From the NCBI RefSeq assembly GCF_000761155.1, contig NZ_CP009533.1, positions 3,520,001-3,584,000 on the forward strand: a stretch of DNA of 64,000 nt. The letters are read 5' to 3'. Source of the DNA: Pseudomonas rhizosphaerae. GTDB lineage: Bacteria > Pseudomonadota > Gammaproteobacteria > Pseudomonadales > Pseudomonadaceae. The position numbers and the translations under genes were made by a program. This document shows positions 26,718-34,046 of this stretch, in pieces. Below the pieces are notes generated by a model. That model saw only the letters and a program-made list of their open reading frames with translations, searched no databases and was not told where the DNA came from. Within the stretch, counting starts at the first letter, position 1. The number at the start of each line of letters is the position of its first letter.

Positions 26718-28337
26718 TCAGGCTTCGTCACCGGCGCGCCGACCCGCACGGCGTCGGCCCTTGGTGATCAGTTCCTTGAACTGGCGGGCATTCAACGCCT
26801 GGGCGAACAACCAGCCCTGACCATAGTCGACGCCCTCGCTCTCGAGCAGCAGCGCCTGGGCTTCGTGCTCGATGCCTTCGGCGATCACCCGCAGATCCAG
26901 GGCATGGGCCATGCGAATGATATGGGGCGCCACGCCACTGCTTTCGACGTCATCGCCCAGGGCGTCGATGAACGCCTTGTCGATCTTCAGGCAGTCCACG
27001 GGCAAGCTCTGCAGGTAGGCCAGGCTGCAGTAACCGGTACCGAAGTCATCGATCAATACCGTGTGGCCCACGTCGCGAAGAGCCTGGAGGTTTTCACGGG
27101 CCACGTCGACGTCGATCAGGGACCGCTCGGTGACCTCGAACGCGATCTGTTCGGGCGCCACTCGATAGATGGACAGCAGCCGGGCCACCACCTCACCGAT
27201 GCGCGGCACGGTGACATCACATGCCGCCAGGTTCACCGAAATGTACAGGTGCGGGTTGGCCCGCAACAGATGACTGAGCTGCTCCAGCGACTGTTGCAGG
27301 ACGAAGTCGGTGATCTGGCGGATCTGCCCGCTGTGCTCGGCTAACGGAATGAACAGCTCCGGACTGGTGAGCGTGCCGTCGGGGCGGCGCCAGCGCACCA
27401 ACGCCTCGGCACCGACGCAGCGACGATTGCTCAGATCGAAGATCGGCTGGTAGAGCACTTGCAGTTCGCCGCGACGCAACGCGCCATGCAACTCGCCGCC
27501 CATCGAGCGGCGCTGGGTGATCAGTTGCAATACCAGCCAGCCAATGCACAGGGCCACTACCAGGCTGACGGGGAACAATAGCCACAGCGGGGTGTTGAAC
27601 AGGGGCAGTTCCTTGCTGCGTGGAGCGATCAGCACCAGCTGGAAATCAGGGGACTTGGTCGACATGCGGTAGATCAGCCGGTCCGACGTCACCTGCAGGG
27701 CATCGACCGCGTCGGCACGCCAGCCCGACGCTGGCGGCCATGGCTGCTCGGAGCCAAGCACCGGGATCGCCCGACGTCCCTGGTCGAGTACCACCAGCAG
27801 GCTGCCGCCGGCAGGCAGATCGACCACATCGCTCAGATGCCCTCGGGACGTCGATACCCGGAACGGCCCGCGCCCCAACATCAATGCAGCCCAGTTGTCG
27901 TTGCGCTGGGTGGTGGTGTTGAGCCAATAGCTGTAGGTGGAGCCCTGGATGTCCGGTGGTCGGCCCAGGCTGGCGACGTCCTTGCCGCGGCGATTGGAGC
28001 AGCGCTGGGCGCCGTCGATGAACGCCGCTTCGAAAACGAAGCGGTTGTCGAAACCGATCTTCTCCAGGGCATCCATCATCTGCGGGCCGCAATGGCGCAC
28101 CGGTTGCGCCTGCAAGGCATCGACCCCCTCGCGCAACTGACCGAAGACCTGCTCCAGGCGGACCAGAAAGCGTTCGCCGCTGGCATTCATCTGCTGCCGT
28201 TCGCTGAGCTGAACTTGATGCATGATCAGCGCGAAACTGGCCGCGAACAGCAACAATGCGCTGGCCAGCGCGGCAAGCATGGCCAGCGCCCAGGGGCGGT
28301 ACAGCAGACTGCGGAGCTGGGGGAAAACGGCGGCCAT
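26718..28337 (-). CDS. EAL-domain c-di-GMP phosphodiesterase with CSS-motif sensor
   Basis: A 539-residue inner-membrane protein. Two helices (about 19-40 and 259-280) bracket a periplasmic domain with cysteines at 83 (RHCGPQ) and 113 (QRCSNR), matching the redox-controlled CSS-motif class. The cytoplasmic EAL domain is complete: GAEALVRWRRPDG, the EVTER segment, DDFGTGYCSLAYL, and EGIEHEAQ. It should hydrolyse c-di-GMP, with activity set by the periplasmic disulfide state, which in E. coli depends on DsbA/DsbB; a dsbA gene lies 3 kb away. It is convergent with kinB. Confidence 0.88.
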   Translation of the reverse strand: MAAVFPQLRSLLYRPWALAMLAALASALLLFAASFALIMHQVQLSERQQMNASGERFLVRLEQVFGQLREGVDALQAQPVRHCGPQMMDALEKIGFDNRFVFEAAFIDGAQRCSNRRGKDVASLGRPPDIQGSTYSYWLNTTTQRNDNWAALMLGRGPFRVSTSRGHLSDVVDLPAGGSLLVVLDQGRRAIPVLGSEQPWPPASGWRADAVDALQVTSDRLIYRMSTKSPDFQLVLIAPRSKELPLFNTPLWLLFPVSLVVALCIGWLVLQLITQRRSMGGELHGALRRGELQVLYQPIFDLSNRRCVGAEALVRWRRPDGTLTSPELFIPLAEHSGQIRQITDFVLQQSLEQLSHLLRANPHLYISVNLAACDVTVPRIGEVVARLLSIYRVAPEQIAFEVTERSLIDVDVARENLQALRDVGHTVLIDDFGTGYCSLAYLQSLPVDCLKIDKAFIDALGDDVESSGVAPHIIRMAHALDLRVIAEGIEHEAQALLLESEGVDYGQGWLFAQALNARQFKELITKGRRRAGRRAGDEA

Positions 28338-28425
28338 CGAGAATCATCCAGTCGGGGGCATCAATGTATAGCAACAAGATGGCGATTGGCCCGCGCTTTC
28401 GGCCCTATCGACGTGAAATCCGTGG

Positions 28426-29199
28426 TTACTGACTGTTGAGCGCCTGCAGGATCGCGGCGCTTTGCGCATCGGGCTCGCCGTCGAAGCGTTGCGGCCGGAA
28501 ATGCATCTGGAAGGCTGCGATCACATGCCGCGTGGCGACGTCCAACTCGCCGCTCTGGACCACTTCGTAACCCAATCGGGCCAGTTGCTGTTGATACCAC
28601 GCGATGCTGGGTGGGCTGACCTGGAACCGCGCCTGATTGCGTGCTACCGCCTGCGCATTGGGCCAGATGCCCAAGCCGTGCTCGGCCAGGCGCTGCCAGG
28701 GAAACATCGGCCCCGGATCGGTCTTGCGCAGTGGGGCAATGTCGCTGTGGCCGATGATGTTGCGCGGGGCGATGCCGTTGCGCTGAACGATGTCCTTGAG
28801 CAGCGCGATCACGGCCTGGATCTGCGCCTCGCTGTAGGGGTACCAGACACGACCGCTGGGGGTGTCCTTGTAACCGGGGTTGACGATTTCGATGCCGATG
28901 GAGCTGGAGTTGAGCCAGGTGCGGCCGTCCCACTGGCTCTGGCCGGCATGCCAGGCGCGGCGGCTCTCGTCCACCAGCTGGTAGACGGTGGCCGGCTCGT
29001 CGCCGATCAGGTAGTGGCTGCTGACTTCACCGTGGGTCAGCAACTGCAACGAACGCGGCAAATCCGCCGAGGTGTAGTGCAGCACCACGAACTGCACGCG
29101 GTTGTCTTGGTTCGCGGAGGGGTAACTGCGGTCGATGCTCAAGCCATTGGAGCAACCGGCCAGCACCAGCAAGGAAAGGGCGACAAGGAACAACTTCAT
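28426..29199 (-). CDS. N-acetylmuramoyl-L-alanine amidase, lipoprotein (AmiD/AmpDh type)
   Basis: A 257-residue periplasmic zinc amidase that cleaves the muramyl-peptide bond during cell-wall turnover. The lipobox LAGC puts the lipid anchor on Cys16. Amidase_2 zinc ligands are visible at H41 (VVLHYTSAD), H151 (IIGHSDIAP) and D161 (KTDPG). The last ~70 residues form a PG_binding_1-like domain (WYQQQLARLGYEVVQSGELD). The frame is open upstream, but the signal peptide fixes ATG 29199. It corresponds to the AmpDh2/AmpDh3-like paralogues, distinct from cytoplasmic AmpD. Confidence 0.88.
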   Translation of the reverse strand: MKLFLVALSLLVLAGCSNGLSIDRSYPSANQDNRVQFVVLHYTSADLPRSLQLLTHGEVSSHYLIGDEPATVYQLVDESRRAWHAGQSQWDGRTWLNSSSIGIEIVNPGYKDTPSGRVWYPYSEAQIQAVIALLKDIVQRNGIAPRNIIGHSDIAPLRKTDPGPMFPWQRLAEHGLGIWPNAQAVARNQARFQVSPPSIAWYQQQLARLGYEVVQSGELDVATRHVIAAFQMHFRPQRFDGEPDAQSAAILQALNSQ

Positions 29200-29319
29200 A
29201 GGAATGCCATATGCAGGTTGTAGGAAAAGAGCGTGAGCATAGCCTAGCGGGTTGTCCCGATTCAGCTGGCATGCGGGACGCCACGTTGCCAAATGTTGCC
29301 TGTTACGGTCGAGGACGCT

Positions 29320-31299
29320 TCAGGGAGCCTGTTCGATCTGGTTGCGTCCGGCTTCCTTGGCGCGATACAGCGCCTGATCCGCACGCTTGAGTACCTGACT
29401 GGCATTCTCTCCAGGCTTGAACACCGCCACGCCGGCTGACAGGGTCACGGTGACGCGCTCGCCCTTGAAATGGAAAGGACATTGCTCCACCGCAGCGCGC
29501 AGACGTTCGAGCAGGCGGCTGCCACCGCTCAAGTCGCTGCCTGGCATCAGCAGGGCGAACTCCTCGCCACCGAAGCGGGCGATGAAATCGTCGCCACGCA
29601 GCCCCTTGCGCAGGACGTTGGCGATGATTTTCAGGACCTTATCGCCGGCCTGATGGCCATAGGTGTCGTTGATCGACTTGAAGTGGTCCAGATCCAGGAT
29701 GGCCAGCAGCAGGCTAGCACCGGTTTGTTGCAGGCGCCCATGTTCAAGGGCCAGCCGCTCGCTCCAGGCGGCCCTATTGGGCAAGCCGGTGAGCGGGTCG
29801 AGCAACGCCTTGTTGCGCTGCTGTTCGAGCTTGTCGCGGTAATCGAGCGCTTCACGCTCCATGCTCGTCACGCGCTCGCCCAGGCCTTGCAGACGTGCGG
29901 CGATTTCCGCTTCGCGTGCTTCGCGCTGCACGCGGTGCTGCTCCATGCTGGCCAGCAGCCTTTCCAGACGGCCTTCCAGCACCTGCTTGAGGCCATCGAT
30001 ATCGACGGCGCCGCGCATGCTGGTCTGCAGGCCGTCGACGTGCTCGCGCAGCACGTCGTCCAAGGCCAGGGCGGCGCTGCGCGAGTCGGCATGGTCGCCG
30101 TGGGTGAGCTGCAACTGGCGCTGGAAGTTTTCCAGACGCTGGTTGAGCTGCTGCAGGTAGCGTTCGAACTCCTGCTGGCTGCCGTCGTTGACGGCCAGCA
30201 TCAACACGGCGAGTTCATCCAGTACCGGCAACAGCTCGTACCAGTTCAGCCCGCGCTGGATGCGCGCATGCATGGCCTGGGCCTGGGCCATGTAGCGCTC
30301 GGGCAGGGTCAGCTCGCTGAGCAGCTCGAGCAGGGTGGTTTCGATATGGCTGGCGACGCTGCTGTAGGGCGGCTCCAGGCTGGCGGGCAAGGCGTAGAAC
30401 GCGTGCTCGTCGGTTGGGATGCTGTCGAGCACCTGCACGGCTTCGGTGGGCGCTTCGGACGTCTTGACGACGAAGGACGACGCCAAGGCATCGACGTCGC
30501 TGGCCGCAGGCTCGGGTTCGGGTTCGGGTTCGGGTTCGGGTTCGGGCTCGACGGTGACAGAGCTACTCGCTGGCGGCATCGGAGCGGATTCAATGTGTGG
30601 CACAGGAACGGGAACGGGAACAGGAACAGGCTCGGCGACGAATGGCAGCGAACCCGGATGTACGTCCGATTCTGCAGCGGCAGGTTGCGCAGCCACGCTT
30701 GGCACCGGCGGCACATCTTGTGGCTGCACAGGCTGCGCGGACTGCTCAGGCTGAATGGGGCTAGGGTCGCCAGGCTCGGGACTGCCAAACAAACGCTGCA
30801 ACAAACCTGCGCGCTGCGCTCGCAGCGGACGGTCCAGGGTATTGAGCGCCTGTTCCTGCAAACCGCTCAGTTCGCTGAGCAGCAAGGGCATCTCGCGCGC
30901 TTGACCTGCGCGTTCCTCCAGGCCATGGGCGAGCTTTTTCAACGGCTTGCTGATGTCGCGCGGCAGCGGCAGCGACTGCAACTGGGTCACCAGCGCCCCC
31001 AGGGCACTGCCCACTTGCTGGACACGGGACTGCCGACGCTTTTCGGATTCGAGGACGGCGATTTCCAGCCGCGGGATCAGCGCCGCCAGACGGGCATCCA
31101 TGTCGTCGCCACGCAGCACTTCGCGCATTTCCTTCATGCACTCGTCCACGGCTCGATCGCTGCCTTCAGCCGCCAGGCTGCTGCGCACCAGGCCACGGCG
31201 CAGCAGGTCGAGACGAGCGTTCCAGCGCCGCTCGAGTTTTTCCTGCTGGTCGATGCTGTGCAGGTATTTCTCTTTCCAGCGCTGGGTGTCGTCGCTCAT
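29320..31299 (-). CDS. GGDEF-domain diguanylate cyclase with proline-rich linker
   Basis: A 659-residue cytoplasmic protein with no membrane segment. The N-terminal ~165 residues are helical; then comes a low-complexity linker with (PV)n and (PE)n runs, a second helical region (about 315-490, coiled-coil-like), and a C-terminal GGDEF domain with the catalytic GGEEF at about 577-581 preceded five residues earlier by an intact inhibitory site RGDD. It should make c-di-GMP with product inhibition. The linker is encoded by hexanucleotide repeats listed separately. It is convergent with nothing and stands alone after dsbA. Confidence 0.88.
   Translation of the reverse strand: MSDDTQRWKEKYLHSIDQQEKLERRWNARLDLLRRGLVRSSLAAEGSDRAVDECMKEMREVLRGDDMDARLAALIPRLEIAVLESEKRRQSRVQQVGSALGALVTQLQSLPLPRDISKPLKKLAHGLEERAGQAREMPLLLSELSGLQEQALNTLDRPLRAQRAGLLQRLFGSPEPGDPSPIQPEQSAQPVQPQDVPPVPSVAAQPAAAESDVHPGSLPFVAEPVPVPVPVPVPHIESAPMPPASSSVTVEPEPEPEPEPEPEPAASDVDALASSFVVKTSEAPTEAVQVLDSIPTDEHAFYALPASLEPPYSSVASHIETTLLELLSELTLPERYMAQAQAMHARIQRGLNWYELLPVLDELAVLMLAVNDGSQQEFERYLQQLNQRLENFQRQLQLTHGDHADSRSAALALDDVLREHVDGLQTSMRGAVDIDGLKQVLEGRLERLLASMEQHRVQREAREAEIAARLQGLGERVTSMEREALDYRDKLEQQRNKALLDPLTGLPNRAAWSERLALEHGRLQQTGASLLLAILDLDHFKSINDTYGHQAGDKVLKIIANVLRKGLRGDDFIARFGGEEFALLMPGSDLSGGSRLLERLRAAVEQCPFHFKGERVTVTLSAGVAVFKPGENASQVLKRADQALYRAKEAGRNQIEQAP
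30508..30552. repeat. Hexanucleotide repeat (TTCGGG)n inside the GGDEF gene
   Basis: Five consecutive TTCGGG units with CTCGGG and CTCG variants at the ends (plus strand) encode the Pro-Glu run. A six-base unit keeps the reading frame, so copy changes would only lengthen or shorten the linker. Confidence 0.85.
30604..30633. repeat. Hexanucleotide repeat (GGGAAC/AGGAAC)n inside the GGDEF gene
   Basis: Four imperfect units (AGGAAC, GGGAAC, GGGAAC, AGGAAC) encode a Pro-Val run in the linker, about 50 bp from the TTCGGG array. Confidence 0.8.
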
Positions 31300-31382
31300 G
31301 GCAAGGGCTGCTCGTTGACCTGCAGCTCACACCTACCCGCGATGGGCGCGCTGCGAAAACGTCGTATCGCGGGGGGCGCCGC

Positions 31383-32018
31383 CTACTTGGCAGCGCGTTC
31401 CTTGGCGATCAGCTGATCGGCCACGTTCAGCGTCTGCTCAGGACCACCGGCGGTACCCAGATCGAAGCGGTACTTGCCGTTGACGATCATGGTTGGGACG
31501 CCGGAGATTTCATACTTCTTGGCCAATTCCTTGGCTTTGGCAATCTGACCCTTGATGGCGAACGAGTTGAAGGTCTGCAGGAATTTTTCCTTGTCCACAC
31601 CCTGGGTGACGAGGAAATCAGCCATGTCTTCAGGCTTCACCAGGGGCTTGTGTTCCTTCTGGATGGCGTTGAACACCGCGTTGTGGACCTCGTGCTCCAC
31701 GCCCATGGCTTCCAGGGTCAGGAACAGCTGGCCGTGGGCATCCCATGGGCCGCCGAACATGGCGGGAATGCGGACGAAATTGACGTCGGCCGGCAGCTTC
31801 TCGACCCAAGGGTTGATGGTCGGTTCGAACGCGTAGCAGTGTGGGCAGCCGTACCAGAACATTTCGACGACTTCGATCTTGCCGGGCTCGGCCACGGCAA
31901 CGGGGCTGTTCAGTTGAACGTAGGTCTTGCCGGCTTCCAGCGGCACATCCGCCGCCTGAGCGGTGACGCCCATGGCACTGGCGACAACGAGGAAGGCGCC
32001 GAAAATCAGATTACGCAT
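31383..32018 (-). CDS. dsbA: Thiol:disulfide interchange protein DsbA
   Basis: A 211-residue periplasmic oxidase that introduces disulfides into exported proteins. The signal peptide ends at AQAAD; the active site is CPHC (Cys58-Cys61) in EMFWYGCPHCYAFEP, and the cis-proline loop is SGVPTMIVNG. Lengths and insertions match Pseudomonas DsbA. The frame opens 19 codons earlier; CAGGAGT in front of ATG 32018 and the signal peptide decide. It is upstream of the GGDEF gene and downstream of cytochrome c4, all on the minus strand. Confidence 0.95.
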   Translation of the reverse strand: MRNLIFGAFLVVASAMGVTAQAADVPLEAGKTYVQLNSPVAVAEPGKIEVVEMFWYGCPHCYAFEPTINPWVEKLPADVNFVRIPAMFGGPWDAHGQLFLTLEAMGVEHEVHNAVFNAIQKEHKPLVKPEDMADFLVTQGVDKEKFLQTFNSFAIKGQIAKAKELAKKYEISGVPTMIVNGKYRFDLGTAGGPEQTLNVADQLIAKERAAK

Positions 32019-32258
32019 GCGTGACTCCTGAGCAGTTCGTACATTTTCATACAGGGGACGGATCGGTGACGGCACCAGACCTGCCTGATCGAGGTGGCTA
32101 GTGTAACGGCAGTGATGTCAAAAAAGGGTAGGCGGCGAGGGCCTTGACGCTAATTTCATCGCGCAATAGATGTAACCAGGCGTAAGCAGCCTGCGGATGG
32201 CGGGCGCGTGGCTCACGCTCGACCCGGCCAGGGTCGGCATTGGCGCAGTGCCTGGATA

Positions 32259-32867
32259 TCAACGCAGTGCCTGGATATAGGCGGCCAGGGCCGCGATGTC
32301 GTCGTCGTTCAGTTTGGCCGCAATCCGATGCATGATCGGCGCCGCAGCGTCGTCACCCTGACGGAAATCGGTCAAGCGCTTGATGAGGTAGGGTGCGTGC
32401 TGCCCGCCCAGCCGGGGAAAGCCGGCCAGCGCAGCGCCGGCGCCGTCCGGGCTATGGCAACCGCTGCAGGCGGGCAGCCCCAGAGCAAGATCGCCTCCAC
32501 GATAGAGGTCCTGACCACGCCGCGGCGCGGCGGCCTGGGCTTCGCCAGGGGTCGGCTTCTGGCTGGCGTACCAGGTGGCGATATCGAGCAGATCCTGATC
32601 GCCGAGCTCGGTCAGCATGCCGGCCATCTCCGGGACTACGCGGCGGTCCTCTCGGATGTCCAGCAACTGCTGGTTCAGGTAGCGCTCGCCCTGGCCGGCC
32701 AGCGTCGGAAAGATCGGCACCAGGCTGTTGCCATTCGGACCGTGGCACGCTGCGCAGAGGGTCGTCAGCGGCTGCCCTCGGGCGCTGTCGCCAACCAGGC
32801 CGGCCGCACTCGTCGCGCCGCTGGCCAACAGGGCGCAGAGCAGGCCCATCACACGTATCGCGCTCAT
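32259..32867 (-). CDS. Dihaem cytochrome c4
   Basis: A 202-residue periplasmic electron carrier that feeds terminal oxidases. The signal peptide ends at TSAAG. Two CXXCH haem sites, CAACH (Cys38-His42) and CSGCH (Cys134-His138), lie in two similar halves, with methionines in PEMAGML and PIMHRI as candidate axial ligands. Length and twofold symmetry are typical of cytochrome c4. Some relatives carry a second c-type cytochrome gene here (from memory); none is present between this gene and engB. Confidence 0.92.
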   Translation of the reverse strand: MSAIRVMGLLCALLASGATSAAGLVGDSARGQPLTTLCAACHGPNGNSLVPIFPTLAGQGERYLNQQLLDIREDRRVVPEMAGMLTELGDQDLLDIATWYASQKPTPGEAQAAAPRRGQDLYRGGDLALGLPACSGCHSPDGAGAALAGFPRLGGQHAPYLIKRLTDFRQGDDAAAPIMHRIAAKLNDDDIAALAAYIQALR

Positions 32868-33045
32868 CGACGGATCCCATCAGGGTTAGGTTCGCAGGCT
32901 GACGCAGCGTACGGCAGGCCCGGGCGCATTATGCCTGTACGCACGCCATTGCCGGCAAAATCACCCACATATTGCCCAGCCCTATATACTTCGCTGCATC
33001 GTTCTTGCGGCCCCTGCATCGGGCCCTGCCTCTACCGGAAATCAC

Positions 33046-33684
33046 ATGCAACTCAAAAACCCGATCCTGGGCCTGTGCCAACAGGCTACCTTTTCGCTCA
33101 GTGCCGCCAAGGTCGACCAGTGCCCCGACGACGAAGGGTTCGAAGTCGCGTTCGCCGGCCGTTCCAACGCCGGCAAGTCCAGCGCCTTGAACACCCTGAC
33201 CCACGCCAGCCTGGCGCGCACGTCGAAAACCCCAGGGCGCACACAACTGCTCAACTTCTTCAACCTGGACGAAGAACGCCGCCTGGTCGACTTGCCCGGC
33301 TATGGCTACGCCAAGGTGCCGATCCCGCTCAAGCAGCACTGGCAGCGCCACCTGGAAGCGTATCTGGGCAGCCGGGAAAGCCTCAAGGGGCTGATTCTGA
33401 TGATGGACATCCGCCATCCGATGACCGACTTCGACCTGTTGATGCTGGACTGGTCGGTGGCCAGCCACATGCCTATGCACATCCTGCTGACCAAGGCCGA
33501 CAAGCTGACCTACGGTGCGGCCAAGAATACCCTGCTCAAGGTTCAGGCCGAGATCCGCAAGGGTTGGGGTGACGCCGTCAGCATCCAGTTGTTCTCCGCG
33601 CCCAAGCGCCTGGGCCTGGAAGACGCCTACACGGTGCTTGCGCGCTGGATGGAGCTGCCGGACAAGGACAGCGCCGAGGCCTGA
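33046..33684 (+). CDS. engB: Ribosome-biogenesis GTPase EngB (YihA/YsxC)
   Basis: A 212-residue GTPase needed for 50S subunit assembly and normally essential. All G motifs are present: GRSNAGKS (38-45), TPGRTQ (62-67), DLPG (82-85), TKAD (149-152) and the FSA segment near 184. It stands alone, divergent from cytochrome c4, with the ErsA-like sRNA downstream and convergent, the same neighbourhood as Spot 42 between polA and yihA in E. coli. Confidence 0.95.
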   Translation: MQLKNPILGLCQQATFSLSAAKVDQCPDDEGFEVAFAGRSNAGKSSALNTLTHASLARTSKTPGRTQLLNFFNLDEERRLVDLPGYGYAKVPIPLKQHWQRHLEAYLGSRESLKGLILMMDIRHPMTDFDLLMLDWSVASHMPMHILLTKADKLTYGAAKNTLLKVQAEIRKGWGDAVSIQLFSAPKRLGLEDAYTVLARWMELPDKDSAEA

Positions 33685-33698
33685 ACAGAAAATCCAGG

Positions 33699-33742
33699 CA
33701 AAAAAAACCCCGGACTTCGTATGGGGAGGGGGAAGTCTGGGG
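33699..33742 (-). terminator. Rho-independent terminator of the ErsA-like RNA
   Basis: An 11-bp stem with one G-U pair (33742-33732 with 33718-33708), followed on the minus strand by eight T. It lacks a T-run in the plus direction, so it does not serve engB. Confidence 0.88.
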
Positions 33743-33827
33743 CTCAAGGTCCGAACCGCTGAGGGTCCGGATATCTGCCAACACTTAACACAACATAGGA
33801 GCATCGAAAGGCTTCACTAGCCAATCC
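33699..33827 (-). ncRNA. ersA: ErsA-like small RNA
   Basis: On the minus strand, an AlgU-type promoter is followed about 125 nt later by a strong terminator. The terminal hairpin pairs CCCCAGACTTC (33742-33732) with GAAGTCCGGGG (33718-33708) and has a C-rich loop CCCCTCCCCATAC, then eight T. ErsA, described in P. aeruginosa between engB and polA, has the same position, an AlgU-dependent promoter, about 130-nt length, Hfq dependence and a C-rich loop that pairs with ribosome-binding sites such as that of algC. Assignment rests on synteny and architecture, not alignment. Confidence 0.8.
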
Positions 33828-33832
33828 CGATA

Positions 33833-33860
33833 TCTGACTGGGAATGGCCGGGGGAGTTCC
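33833..33860 (-). promoter_or_regulatory. AlgU (sigma-22/RpoE-type) promoter of the ErsA-like RNA
   Basis: The minus strand reads GGAACT (33860-33855), 17 nt, then TCAGA (33837-33833), close to the envelope-stress consensus GAACTT-N16/17-TCTGA. The start of transcription would be near 33827. Confidence 0.7.
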
Positions 33861-33940
33861 TTCGCAGATGCAAACTATTTGCGATAACTCGTTGGTTTCA
33901 TGTGAAGTTCAGGGTTTCATGATTGCTGGCATTAGGCCGG

Positions 33941-34045
33941 GTCTGTTCGCGGCCACTGACCGCTCCTACGAGAAACAGGTCTGTTCGCGGCCACTGACCG
34001 CTCCTACGGGAAACAGGTCTGTAGGAGCGGCCGACACGGTGTCGA
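33941..34045. repeat. Tandem 38-bp repeat plus inverted copy, REP family C
   Basis: GTCTGTTCGCGGCCACTGAC followed by CGCTCCTACG and a GAAACAG spacer occurs at 33941 and again exactly 38 bp later at 33979. An inverted partial copy (GTAGGAGCGGCC) begins at 34021. It lies between the polA stop and the ErsA promoter. The TGTAGGAGCGG core marks a Pseudomonas REP family different from those near 12.9, 19.3 and 51.2 kb. Confidence 0.8.
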
Positions 34046-34046
34046 A

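Noticed and set aside
29470..31416. A 648-codon plus-strand frame opposite the GGDEF gene, with a glycine/phenylalanine repeat
   Set aside because: The repeat is just the complement of the hexanucleotide arrays; the GGDEF domain on the other strand is complete.
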